This document shows, in pieces, positions 6,217 through 12,619 of a stretch of 12,619 bases of DNA; within the stretch, counting starts at the first letter, position 1; every line of letters starts with the position of its first letter. The notes under the pieces are model-generated. The model had not been told where the DNA came from, did not search any database, and saw only the letters and a list, made by a program, of their open reading frames with translations. Source of the DNA: Pseudomonadota bacterium (lineage in GTDB: Bacteria; Pseudomonadota; Gammaproteobacteria; Burkholderiales; Burkholderiaceae_D); contig JAEZVM010000062.1 in assembly GCA_023420795.1 (NCBI GenBank), positions 1 through 12,619 of the forward strand. The letters run 5' to 3'. A program made the translations under genes and the position numbers.

Positions 6217-6412
6217 GAAAAATTCTGGGGCCCTTCCTCAAGAGCCGTGACGCGGAATGGCCATGGCAGGGGGAAGTGCATCCGGTGACTGGCCGCTGCT
6301 CTTGCAGCGTCGCTCCCATGTCCTTGGGATGGCGCAGGCTTGAAGAGTGGATATACCATCTTCCGGTAGAGATGCATGCGTTTCGATTTCGGCCTGCCAG
6401 AGACTGCACCAG
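6217..6412. other. Intergenic region between the divergent cyclase and VOC genes
   Basis: No gene is supported here. After the AT-rich island the sequence returns to high GC. A longer in-frame version of the downstream protein could begin at GTG 6347 but has no ribosome binding site. TTGAAG at 6340-6345 is a possible -35, without a well-spaced -10. Confidence 0.4.
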
Positions 6413-7066
6413 ATGACGCTTTCTTACATCGACCACATTACGATTACCGCCCCCAATCTTGAAGCCGGGGCCGAGTTCGTCAACCGAACACTGGGCGTCA
6501 TGCCGCAAAGAGGCGGGGAACATCCTCGGATGGGAACGCACAATCTTCTACTGCGGCTGGGCGATTCCCTATTCCTGGAAGTCATCTCGCCGAATCCTGA
6601 TGCTCCGCGCCCGGATAGACCACGGTGGTTTGCCCTGGATGGTCTCGCGGCCGATGCTTCTCCGAGCCTGGCGACCTGGGTCGTTCGAACCGACGACATT
6701 CATGCAACTGCTGCCAAGTCGTCCGAGGCGCTGGGGCCGGTAGAAACCATGAGCCGCGGCATGCTGAATTGGCTCATTACGATTCCTGCCGATGGCAGCC
6801 TTCCCTTTGGCGGCGTCGCTCCAGCCCTGATCGAATGGCAGGCCGAACCGCATCCCGCAGCGAGGCTTCAGGACTACGGACTGTCGCTGGCCAGACTCGA
6901 GCTATTCCATTCCGAGCCAGATCGAATTGCCGCGTTGTTGAAATCCATCGGGTGCCAAGGACCTGTTTCGGTATCGTCAATATCCAAGGGCATGACACCG
7001 CATCTGGTTGCGCACATCCATACACCCGGAGGGCTCCGCATACTAAAACCGTTTGGCGCGGCGTGA
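6413..7066 (+). CDS. VOC-superfamily (glyoxalase-like) protein
   Basis: A 217-residue cytosolic protein of the vicinal-oxygen-chelate superfamily, closest in layout to the Glyoxalase_3-like domain (PF13468). The start TLSYIDHITITAPNLEAG (2-19) is the typical first strand and helix, followed by LLLRLGDSLFLEVISP (45-60). The second module has GGVAPALIEWQ (133-143) and LARLELF (159-165). Candidate metal ligands are H8, E56 and E141; the last two lie on matching strands. Substrate is unknown: the family includes isomerases, dioxygenases and resistance proteins. The ATG at 6413 is chosen because the family motif begins there, although its ribosome binding site is poor. It leads a row of four closely spaced genes. 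Third positions look less GC-rich than in the flanking operons. Confidence 0.82.
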   Translation: MTLSYIDHITITAPNLEAGAEFVNRTLGVMPQRGGEHPRMGTHNLLLRLGDSLFLEVISPNPDAPRPDRPRWFALDGLAADASPSLATWVVRTDDIHATAAKSSEALGPVETMSRGMLNWLITIPADGSLPFGGVAPALIEWQAEPHPAARLQDYGLSLARLELFHSEPDRIAALLKSIGCQGPVSVSSISKGMTPHLVAHIHTPGGLRILKPFGAA

Positions 7067-7080
7067 AGCACATTCATACA

Positions 7081-7085
7081 GGGAG
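7081..7085 (+). promoter_or_regulatory. Ribosome binding site supporting a TTG start for the MAPEG gene
   Basis: GGGAG lies nine bases before TTG at 7095, which is followed directly by a typical membrane-protein start (KQTSILLPLMAL). The frame has no ATG before residue 11 of the protein, so a TTG start is needed. Confidence 0.55.
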
Positions 7086-7094
7086 AATTCCACA

Positions 7095-7514
7095 TTGAAG
7101 CAGACAAGCATTCTTTTACCCTTGATGGCTTTGGTCGGCTGGACGTTTGCCGTTCTGCTGCTGATCCCTAACCAGCGATTCAAGGCGGCATTCGCCGGCC
7201 GGGTCATGGTCAGCGACTTCAAGTGCGGAGAGTCGGGCAATGTTCCGCCAGCCGTCAGCATCCCCAACCGGAATTTCATGAATCTGCTGGAAGCGCCGGT
7301 GCTTTTTTATGTAGTGTGCATCGTTGCGTATGTAACCCAGAGCGTGACGTCAATCACAGTAGTACTGGCCTGGACATACTTCGGTTTCAGGGTGCTACAT
7401 AGCCTCGTTTATCTGACTTACAACCATGTGATGCATCGCTTCCTGGTCTTTGCAGCGAGCAACGTGGTACTTGTGAGCCTGTGGGCGGATCTGCTGCGAC
7501 AGCTTTTGAAATGA
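7095..7514 (+). CDS. MAPEG-family integral membrane protein
   Basis: A 139-residue four-helix membrane protein of the MAPEG family (PF01124), which contains microsomal glutathione transferases and eicosanoid-forming enzymes; bacterial members are mostly uncharacterised. Helices are at about 6-24, 67-82, 87-105 and 115-134. The motif NRNFMNLLEAPVLFY (58-72) is the family signature ahead of helix 2, with the Asn-Phe and Glu-Ala-Pro pairs conserved. FRVLHSLVYLTYNHVMHR (98-115) matches the second conserved loop, including the Arg and Tyr-Asn positions. It starts 28 bases after the VOC gene. A shared role with that gene in glutathione-linked detoxification is an attractive guess, not shown by the sequence. 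Confidence 0.85.
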   Translation: MKQTSILLPLMALVGWTFAVLLLIPNQRFKAAFAGRVMVSDFKCGESGNVPPAVSIPNRNFMNLLEAPVLFYVVCIVAYVTQSVTSITVVLAWTYFGFRVLHSLVYLTYNHVMHRFLVFAASNVVLVSLWADLLRQLLK

Positions 7515-7515
7515 A

Positions 7516-7527
7516 GAAAGCGCTTTC
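7516..7527. promoter_or_regulatory. Perfect palindrome GAAAGCGCTTTC between MAPEG and DUF2867 genes
   Basis: A 12-base perfect palindrome one base after the MAPEG stop codon. The central CG flanked by A/T arms resembles LacI-family operators, but its place inside a probable operon would also fit chance or an internal promoter control. Weak. Confidence 0.25.
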
Positions 7528-7572
7528 CACATCTAAGCCCTCAGTTTCATCGGTCTCTCTCGCAAGGCAAGC

Positions 7573-8091
7573 ATGACAGTTCGCGAAACCATACTTCCCG
7601 CAGGCAGCAGACTGACCGCCACGCTGCGCCGGATAGACTTTATCGATGCGTATGAGGTGGCGCTCGCACATGCCGGCACCAGCCCCCTCAACGCATATGC
7701 CGCAATCTTTGGCAACGAGCCGGCCTGGGCTCGCTGGCTCATGAAGCTGCGCGGGAAAATCGTCTCGCTGTTTGGGCTTGCACACGATTTCGACAACGCC
7801 AGGGGACTTGATGGCGATGCTGCTGGTTTTATTCCCGGAATGCGTGTCGGCCCGTTTACGGTCCGTTCAGTAGAGCCCGATGAGTTGACCGTCGGTGACG
7901 ACGATAGTCATCTGGACTTCCGCATCTCCGTGTTCAGGTCCGAGCGCAACGGTGCCAGCTTTGTGACGGTATCGACCGCGGTCGAGATCCACAACTTTCT
8001 GGGGGAAAGCTATATGTTCGTCGTCAAGCCATTTCACCGGCTAATCGCGAAAGCGATGATGCGCAGGGCGGTGGCGGCAGGCAGGCTCTAG
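7573..8091 (+). CDS. DUF2867 family protein
   Basis: A 172-residue soluble protein matching my memory of the DUF2867 family (PF11066), found alone or fused to NAD(P)-binding epimerase-like domains. The most telling part is the C-terminal half: LDFRISVFRSE (about 115-125), then VTVSTAVEIHNFLGESYMFV (about 132-151) and KPFHRLIAKAMMRRA (about 152-166), which is the usual ending. No signal peptide or membrane helix. AAGG lies five bases before the ATG. Molecular function is unknown. The 58-base gap after the MAPEG gene and the same strand suggest co-transcription with it. Confidence 0.75.
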   Translation: MTVRETILPAGSRLTATLRRIDFIDAYEVALAHAGTSPLNAYAAIFGNEPAWARWLMKLRGKIVSLFGLAHDFDNARGLDGDAAGFIPGMRVGPFTVRSVEPDELTVGDDDSHLDFRISVFRSERNGASFVTVSTAVEIHNFLGESYMFVVKPFHRLIAKAMMRRAVAAGRL

Positions 8092-8124
8092 CAGCCTGCT
8101 AAGGCAGAGTGATTTTTCTTAAAT

Positions 8125-8131
8125 GGGAGAG
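8125..8131 (+). promoter_or_regulatory. Ribosome binding site supporting a GTG start for the LysE-type gene
   Basis: GGGAGAG ends three bases before GTG at 8135. An in-frame ATG at 8123 would use this purine run as coding sequence and has no site of its own. The family also usually starts close to the first membrane helix, as the GTG start does. Confidence 0.5.
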
Positions 8132-8134
8132 AAC

Positions 8135-8725
8135 GTGAACGACGCACTGACGCTGATCGGCATCGCAAGCGCGCTGGCCATCGGAGCGATGAGTCCGGGG
8201 CCGAGCTTTGTCATGGTGGCTCGCACCGCCGTTGCATCCTCGCGCTCGGATGGATTCCATGCGGCGCTGCTGGGTCTGCAGACGTTGCTGATCGCGGTTC
8301 CGTGGCTGTACCTGTCGATCAAGGTACTGGGAGGCGCTTATCTGGCGTATCTCGGATTCAGGATTCTCCGGGGCGCGAAAGAGCCGCTGGCCGTTCCCGA
8401 TGGCGACGGCGCGCCACCGGCGAAGGCAGCCCGCTCATTCCTGCTGGGGCTCGGCACGCAGATCAGCAATCCGAAGACCGCGATCGTTTATGCGAGCGTG
8501 TTTGCCGCACTGCTGCCGCGCGAGGTTCCCTTGTCCGTGATGCTGGTGCTGCCCTTCGTCGTGCTGCTGGTCGAGGCGGGCTGGTATGCGGTGGTTGCGC
8601 TGGTGCTGTCTTCCGCTTCGCCCCGGGCCGCCTATCTGCGCTACAAGGCGTGGATCGACCGGGCGGCCGGCGGGGTGATGCTGCTGCTTGGACTTAAACT
8701 GGCTGCGTCGGCGCGGGAGCTTTGA
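8135..8725 (+). CDS. LysE/RhtB-family exporter, apparently shortened in helix 2
   Basis: An inner-membrane exporter of the LysE/RhtB family, which pumps out amino acids and related compounds. The first helix ends in the family motif MSPGPSFVMVART (19-31). GGAYLAYLGFRILRG (66-80) and LLGLGTQISNPKTAIVYASVF (about 104-124) are the other hallmarks, and C-terminal helices end in a short tail. The length of 196 residues is below the usual 205-210. From the SPGP proline to GGAYLAYLG there are 45 residues, against 59 in E. coli RhtB as I recall it. The text DGFHAALLGLQTLL joins the loop after helix 1 almost directly to helix 3, so helix 2 seems missing or cut, in frame. It may be non-functional. Last gene of the 6413-8725 row; it faces the next gene tail-to-tail. 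Confidence 0.85.
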   Translation: MNDALTLIGIASALAIGAMSPGPSFVMVARTAVASSRSDGFHAALLGLQTLLIAVPWLYLSIKVLGGAYLAYLGFRILRGAKEPLAVPDGDGAPPAKAARSFLLGLGTQISNPKTAIVYASVFAALLPREVPLSVMLVLPFVVLLVEAGWYAVVALVLSSASPRAAYLRYKAWIDRAAGGVMLLLGLKLAASAREL

Positions 8726-8750
8726 GCAGCCCGCCGCGAGCCGGGTGCGG

Positions 8751-9251
8751 TCAGCGCGCCTTGGCGGCGTCGAGAGTCCAGCCCGGGTGGTTGAAATACT
8801 GGCCGTAGTTGCGCAGCGACTGCAGTACTTCCAGCGCGCCGATGCGCTGTGCCTGGACTTTCGGCGCGTTACGCATCAGTTCGGTGCCGCGCGACAGATC
8901 GGTCAGCGCGACGACATAAAGCGCCTTGTAGGCGTCTTTCGGGAGCTTGTGATTCTTCTCGATCGTGGCGACCTGCTTGTCCACCGCATCGGCCAGTTGT
9001 CGGTAGTCCTGCACGGTCATTTTTTCCTTCTCGATGTTCTCCCGGCTTGCGGTCATCAACTGGCGGATGCTGTCCATGCCTTGCCGCACCGCCTCGTCGG
9101 TTTCCCATTTTTTGTCCTGCTTCGCGCTGCTTTCCGCGCCGTGGCGGTGGCGTTTCCATGCCGGTTCTTCCGCAAAAGCCAGTGTCGCCAGGCAGAGCAA
9201 CCCCGCTGCGCCGCATACTTTCAGATTTTTCGAGCGTAATACCGCAAACAT
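8751..9251 (-). CDS. Small secreted helical protein, function unknown
   Basis: A 166-residue protein with a signal peptide (1-27, MFAVLRSKNLK then a hydrophobic core ending AFA before EE). The mature part is almost wholly helical and charged: a His/Arg/Lys-rich start (KRHRHG), then helices around 50-75, 76-100, 104-125 and 130-150, ending YGQYFNHPGW. I recall similar uncharacterised periplasmic proteins with a closing Y-F-x-H-P-G-W phrase, some near metal-related genes, but cannot name a family. The ATG at 9251 is chosen because GGAGG (complement of 9256-9260) lies four bases upstream; an ATG at 9254 is too close. Longer starts would place about 50 unsuitable residues before the signal peptide. 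Confidence 0.72.
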   Translation of the reverse strand: MFAVLRSKNLKVCGAAGLLCLATLAFAEEPAWKRHRHGAESSAKQDKKWETDEAVRQGMDSIRQLMTASRENIEKEKMTVQDYRQLADAVDKQVATIEKNHKLPKDAYKALYVVALTDLSRGTELMRNAPKVQAQRIGALEVLQSLRNYGQYFNHPGWTLDAAKAR

Positions 9252-9369
9252 CATTCCTCCCATTGCACAAACAATATTCGACAGCCAAAACCGGCAGTGT
9301 AGCCAGTCGAGATTAATACAGGCTGAATGACGCTTGGCAAGAGTTTTTTGATGCCACGGAGCGCTCCCG

Positions 9370-11175
9370 TCAGAAAGCAAGCGTGCCGCTCTGGATTGCT
9401 GCAAAGATCTCCGGCGTCAGCCGCTCGTAGCCCTGATCGCGGTCGCGCAGCACGTACAGCGGGTCGCTTACCTTCGCCGGATCGTAGGCCTGCTGTTTCA
9501 GCTCGACCTTGCGCAGCTTGAAGGTGGAAGTCAGTTCCTGCGATTCGCTCAGTCGCAGGAACAGCGGCACCGCATAGCTGGGCAGGGATGCGAGCAAATG
9601 CCGGCAGACGGCCAGCGGATCGAAGATCGCTCCCGGCTCCAGCGTGATCGACGCCATCCCGGCGCGGCCGTCCGCATGCGGCAATTGGACGCCATAAACC
9701 ACTGCCTCCACGATGCCGGGGCAGGATTGCAAGATGCCTTCGATCTCGGTGGTGGCGACGTTCTCTCCTTTCCAGCGGAAGGTGTCGCCGAGCCGATCGA
9801 CGAAAGCGATATGCCGCATGCCCTGGTTGCGCACCAGGTCTCCGGTGTTGAACCACAGATCGCCCTTGCGGAATACATTGCGCAGCAGCTTGGCTGCAGA
9901 AGCCTTCGAATCGGTGTAGCCGTCGTACGGCGAACGTTCCGTCACCTCGCTGATCAGCAGGCCAATGCCGCCCGGCTTCACGCGGCGCATGCGGCCGTTT
10001 GGCCCGCGCAGCGGCCGGTCGGCCTCGATGTCGTATTCGACGATGGCATAGGCAAGCGGGCAGAACCCGGCGGTCCGTTTCAGGTTGAAGCCGTTGACGA
10101 AGGCCACGTTGCATTCGCTGGCGCCATAGAACTCGCAGATATGCGAAATGCCGAAGCGCTGCTGAAAGCGATCCCATATCTCGGGCCGCAGGCCGTTGCC
10201 GACGATGACGCGCACGCTGTGCTCGCGGTCACGCGGACTTTCGGGTGCGGCCAGCAGGTAGCGGCACAGCTCGCCGATGTAGATGAAGCTGGTGGCTTGG
10301 TGCCGTCGTATGTCGTCCCAGAAGCGGCTGGTGCTGAACTTGCGTGCGAGCGCAAGCGTCGCGCCGGCCCGCATCGTCGCGCCGAATGCGACGTTGAGCC
10401 CGTTGTTGTGATAGAGCGGCAGCGGGCAATAGAGAATGTCGTCGTCGCGCAGCCGCATCGACATCTGGCCGATACCGACCGAGGCTTTGCTCCAGCGCAG
10501 GTGCGTCATCGCCGCTGCCTTCGGCAAGCCGGTGGTGCCGGAGGTGAACGCGTAATAGCAGGGCTGGCCCAGCTTCACGCTGCCGGTTTCGGCGGGATTG
10601 GCATCGCTCATCCAGGCTGCTTCAGTGCGCAGCGACAGATACCCCGGCGGGCTCTTGCCTTCGCCGTCCCAGAACAGCAGCGGATGCGAAGACAGCGTTG
10701 CCCGTACCTCGTCGATGGCCTGCCGGCACTCATCGCCCACGACCACCAGCCGCGGGCTGACCAGACCGATGCTGTGCGCCAGCACGTCGCCGCGCTGCTG
10801 ATGGTTCAGCATGCCGGCCACGGCGCCAAGCTTGACCGTGGCAACCATGCAGGCCAGCACTTCCGGCCGGTTCTCGAACATGATGGCCACGCAGTTGCCG
10901 GCGCGCACACCGTGATTTTTGAAGAGGTGCGCAAGGCGGTTGACCCAGGCGTTGAACTCGGCATACGTCCAGCAGCGCTCCTCGAAAGACAATGCCGGAT
11001 GATGCGGCCGTTGCGCCGCCTGTTCCTCGAGCAGCAGGCCGATTGAATGGATGTCGTCGCGTTTCATCCTGCCCAGCCGCGCGCTGTGCTGCAGGAAAGC
11101 CGGCAGGGTCGGCAGCATGGGCTTGAGCGCGCCCATCAGATCCCTGAAGCCAAAGGTATGGTTTTCTGCCTGCAT
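9370..11175 (-). CDS. Long-chain/very-long-chain acyl-CoA synthetase (FadD/FATP-like)
   Basis: A 601-residue ATP-dependent ligase of the ANL superfamily that activates a fatty acid to its CoA thioester through an acyl-adenylate. The phosphate-binding motif YAFTSGTTGLPKA (208-220), the adenine-site motif FYGASE (349-354), NTGDL (443-447) and the hinge region FVDRLGDTFRWKGENV (458-473) are intact. The FRWKGENV form and the C-terminal FLRL(30 or so residues)TFKLRK segment are typical of the FATP/very-long-chain group rather than E. coli FadD. The N-terminal 35 residues are less conserved. The ATG follows AGGAG by nine bases. The gene stands alone, so the fatty acid is not known; fatty-acid uptake or degradation is the likely role. 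A palindrome upstream may carry its regulator. Confidence 0.92.
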   Translation of the reverse strand: MQAENHTFGFRDLMGALKPMLPTLPAFLQHSARLGRMKRDDIHSIGLLLEEQAAQRPHHPALSFEERCWTYAEFNAWVNRLAHLFKNHGVRAGNCVAIMFENRPEVLACMVATVKLGAVAGMLNHQQRGDVLAHSIGLVSPRLVVVGDECRQAIDEVRATLSSHPLLFWDGEGKSPPGYLSLRTEAAWMSDANPAETGSVKLGQPCYYAFTSGTTGLPKAAAMTHLRWSKASVGIGQMSMRLRDDDILYCPLPLYHNNGLNVAFGATMRAGATLALARKFSTSRFWDDIRRHQATSFIYIGELCRYLLAAPESPRDREHSVRVIVGNGLRPEIWDRFQQRFGISHICEFYGASECNVAFVNGFNLKRTAGFCPLAYAIVEYDIEADRPLRGPNGRMRRVKPGGIGLLISEVTERSPYDGYTDSKASAAKLLRNVFRKGDLWFNTGDLVRNQGMRHIAFVDRLGDTFRWKGENVATTEIEGILQSCPGIVEAVVYGVQLPHADGRAGMASITLEPGAIFDPLAVCRHLLASLPSYAVPLFLRLSESQELTSTFKLRKVELKQQAYDPAKVSDPLYVLRDRDQGYERLTPEIFAAIQSGTLAF

Positions 11176-11206
11176 CTCGTCTCGCTCCTCCGCTGTGTAC
11201 GGTATC

Positions 11207-11222
11207 TCGTGTTGTCACACGA
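11207..11222. promoter_or_regulatory. Palindrome upstream of the acyl-CoA synthetase gene
   Basis: TCGTGT (11207-11212) and ACACGA (11217-11222) form a perfect 6+6 inverted repeat around four bases, 32 bases before the start codon. Size and place suit an operator for a TetR- or GntR-type fatty-acid regulator. On the minus strand it contains GTGACA, a 5/6 match to a -35 hexamer, but no -10 stands at the proper distance. Confidence 0.4.
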
Positions 11223-11284
11223 ATGTACTTTGCGGGGCGCGGGACGATTTTGATCTTCATCCCAAAGCTGGCGCAGGAAAAGGG

Positions 11285-11305
11285 CTCGCCGGCCGTTGTG
11301 GCGAG
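11285..11305 (-). terminator. Possible terminator of the two-helix membrane protein gene
   Basis: On the minus strand CTCGCC and GGCGAG form a six-pair stem with a nine-base loop, followed by CCCTTTTCC. It sits 22 bases after the stop codon of the gene ending at 11328. The T-run is short, so confidence is low. Confidence 0.35.
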
Positions 11306-11327
11306 GGCCGGTTCATCGTTTTGTGGC

Positions 11328-11609
11328 CTACGATGTCAAGACGCCCCGGTTCAGCAGCACGCACAGCAGTGCAGTGATCAGCAGCCCGAGGGAGCCGGCG
11401 ATCATCGGCAGGGCGCTGTAGTGTGTGCCGATCGCGATGCCTGCATTGGATACGATCAGCAGGACAAGCGCAGCGAATGCGATGTGCATCCGGGCTTTGA
11501 GGGAGAGGCGACGCCCGTTGCCGGTGTCCCGCCGAATGCCGGCAGCGCTGCTTTGCACGCCGGCTGCCGACGCCGCTGCTTCCATATGACGAAGTAACTG
11601 CCTGCTCAT
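11328..11609 (-). CDS. Small two-helix membrane protein resembling a chemoreceptor N-terminus
   Basis: A 93-residue hypothetical protein. A polar Ala/Ser/Gly-rich start (1-34) is followed by RRLSLKARMHIAFAALVLLI (33-52), close to the opening of many methyl-accepting chemotaxis proteins. A very short loop (THYSAL, 62-67) follows, then a second helix (68-87) ending in LLNRGVLTS. A true receptor would have a ligand-binding domain of about 100 residues or more between the helices, and HAMP and signalling domains after. None is found here or in the other frames downstream. It could be a degraded receptor end or simply a small membrane protein with a similar helix. The ATG at 11609 is the most reasonable start, but its ribosome binding site is weak. 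Confidence 0.45.
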   Translation of the reverse strand: MSRQLLRHMEAAASAAGVQSSAAGIRRDTGNGRRLSLKARMHIAFAALVLLIVSNAGIAIGTHYSALPMIAGSLGLLITALLCVLLNRGVLTS

Positions 11610-11796
11610 TTGCTTGTTCCGATGCCCTTTGAATGATGACGAACGCATCCTCAGCAATAAGCAAGCCAGCAACGGAGAATGAGAAGGAGTCCTGTGGTGG
11701 AGCGGGTTTGAGCGAAAGCGCGCGATCACTCGGCATGTGGTTTTCCCGCTGCCTGAGATGCGCTTCCTGTATTCGGGAAAAAGAGAGGAGAGTGGC
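11610..11796. other. Non-coding gap between the TolC-family and two-helix genes
   Basis: Minus-strand frames run through this stretch in continuation of the two-helix gene, but upstream in-frame starts lack ribosome binding sites and the added residues look like random translation. No promoter, repeat or RNA gene was recognised. Confidence 0.35.
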
Positions 11797-11820
11797 GCTG
11801 CGGCGCTTTTGCGCCGCAGC
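11797..11820. terminator. Strong hairpin after the TolC-family gene
   Basis: GCTGCGGCGC, TTTT, GCGCCGCAGC: ten perfect pairs around a four-base loop, 14 bases past the stop codon of the minus-strand gene. The following minus-strand sequence (GCCACTCTCCTCTCTTTTT) has a T-run only about 15 bases later, so it is not a textbook terminator. A second hairpin, CCTTACTG/CAGTAAGG (11832-11850), covers the last codons of the gene. Confidence 0.6.
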
Positions 11821-11833
11821 TTTCTGGTTGGCC

Positions 11834-12619
11834 TTACTGCGTCAGTAAGGAATTGACCTGCAGCAAATCTTCCTCACGCAGCGAGCCTGCCGCAGATTTC
11901 AGTTTCAGGCCGTTGACGATGGTGTCGTAACGGGCCTTGGCAAGATCGCGGCGCGTGGAGTAGAGCTGCTGCTGCGCATTCAGCACGTCGATATTGATTC
12001 GCACGCCGACCTGGTAGCCGAGCCGGTTTGATTCGAGCGCTGACTGGCTGGAGATTTCCGCCGCTTCCAGCGCCTTGACCTGCGCGAGGCCGGAATGGAC
12101 GCCGAGGAAGGCCTGGCGCGCGCCTTGGGCTGCGGTGCGGCGCGCATTTTCCAGATCGGCGCGCTCTTGGTCTTCCAGCGCGATTGCCTCGCGCACCCTG
12201 CTGGTCACGGCGAAACCGGCGAACAGCGGGATCGACCACCGCACGCCAACCGAGTTGGTATAGCCGCTGGACGTTGTTCCGATGCTGCGGTCGCTGTGGC
12301 TGCGGCTGGCTTCCAGATCGACTGTCGGATAGTGACCGGCACGGTTTCGCGTGATCTCTCGCTGCGCGATCTCGAGCGCCAGCTGCTGGCTGAGGACGCC
12401 ATAATTCTGCTGTTCCGCGCTCTGCACCCAGTTGTCGATTACCGCCGGCTCCGGGGCGTTCAACCTCACGCCGGGACGCAGCGTCGAGAGATCGCCGGCC
12501 GGCTTGCCGATGATCTGCTGCAGCGCGGTGCGCTTGATTTCCAAATCGCTCAGGGCAGCGAACTCCTGTGCCACCACGAGGTCGTAGCGGGCCTGCGCTT
12601 CATGCGTGTCGGTGATGGT
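11834..12619 (-). CDS. TolC-family outer membrane protein, partial (C-terminal 261 residues)
   Basis: The outer-membrane channel of tripartite efflux or type I secretion systems. The frame is open to the window edge; the first visible residues TITDTHEAQARYDLVVAQE are the well-known TolC-family phrase, where the helical barrel of the first repeat begins. The second repeat follows: long helices (QQNYGVLSQQLALEIAQREI), the strand-turn GYTNSVGVRWSIPLFAG typical of the second outer-membrane beta segment, then helices up to GYQVGVRINIDVLNAQQQLYSTRRDLAKARYD, again a hallmark. It ends soon after the last helix, as in E. coli TolC without its long tail. The family usually begins with a signal peptide about 180 residues further upstream. 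Partner pump genes are not in the window. Confidence 0.92.
   Translation of the reverse strand, partial: TITDTHEAQARYDLVVAQEFAALSDLEIKRTALQQIIGKPAGDLSTLRPGVRLNAPEPAVIDNWVQSAEQQNYGVLSQQLALEIAQREITRNRAGHYPTVDLEASRSHSDRSIGTTSSGYTNSVGVRWSIPLFAGFAVTSRVREAIALEDQERADLENARRTAAQGARQAFLGVHSGLAQVKALEAAEISSQSALESNRLGYQVGVRINIDVLNAQQQLYSTRRDLAKARYDTIVNGLKLKSAAGSLREEDLLQVNSLLTQ

Noticed and set aside
5504..6250. A 248-codon plus-strand frame opposite the diguanylate cyclase
   Set aside because: Shadow frame: the opposite strand encodes intact GGDEF motifs, and this translation shows no domain.
8092..8122. Terminator after the DUF2867 gene
   Set aside because: CTGC-TAAG-GCAG gives only four pairs, and although GATTTTTCTT follows, the stem is too short to be supported.
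9357..9369. GGAGCGCTCC as terminator of the acyl-CoA synthetase gene
   Set aside because: The palindrome has no loop-forming room and no T-run in the minus direction.
9251..10177. A 308-codon minus-strand frame overlapping the synthetase gene
   Set aside because: Out-of-frame shadow of the synthetase with Arg/Ala/Pro-rich translation; it does not join to any supported gene.
9598..11046. A 482-codon open frame on the plus strand across the acyl-CoA synthetase gene
   Set aside because: It is the shadow of the strongly supported ligase on the other strand; it has no ribosome binding site or recognisable domain.
11257..11736. A 159-codon minus-strand frame alternative to the two-helix membrane protein
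   Set aside because: Its translation is Pro/Arg/Ala-rich without hydrophobic helices, while the other frame gives two clean membrane helices.

Overview
The window reads as chromosomal DNA of a GC-rich betaproteobacterium, most likely Burkholderiales and possibly Oxalobacteraceae. This placement is inference from gene content, high GC at third codon positions and TAAAAT-type -10 sequences followed by CG-rich starts. Two genes are cut by the window edges: an ABC permease at the left and a TolC-family protein at the right. No tRNA, rRNA, CRISPR array, transposase or integrase was seen.

Left block (1-3490, + strand): an ABC importer of the BMP/nucleoside type. It has two CUT2-like permeases (the first incomplete) and a periplasmic binding protein that ends at a strong terminator. 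The ATPase gene is presumably just off the left edge. Between the permeases and the binding protein lie a di-heme cytochrome c4-like gene and a 124-base imperfect palindrome that looks like an interspersed repeat.

Middle block (3491-6412): a spacer with a near-perfect LexA/SOS box, followed by an unrecognised 139-residue protein with a perfect Shine-Dalgarno sequence. Next come an unknown four-helix membrane protein and, on the opposite strand, a complete diguanylate cyclase with a multi-helix membrane sensor region. A 9+9 base inverted repeat lies just upstream of the cyclase gene.

Block 6413-8725 (+ strand): four closely spaced small genes, namely a VOC/glyoxalase-like protein, a MAPEG-family membrane protein, a DUF2867 protein and a LysE/RhtB-type exporter. 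The exporter appears to have lost about 14 residues around its second membrane helix.

Right block (8751-12619, - strand): a small secreted helical protein of unknown function, a FadD/FATP-like acyl-CoA synthetase with a palindrome upstream, a 93-residue two-helix membrane protein resembling a chemoreceptor N-terminus, a perfect 10-bp hairpin, and the C-terminal part of a TolC-family outer membrane efflux/secretion protein.

The most promising lead for something undescribed is the SOS box in front of the unknown gene at 3808. The palindromic element at 2136-2259, the internally shortened LysE-type exporter and the cytochrome placed inside the transporter locus follow.
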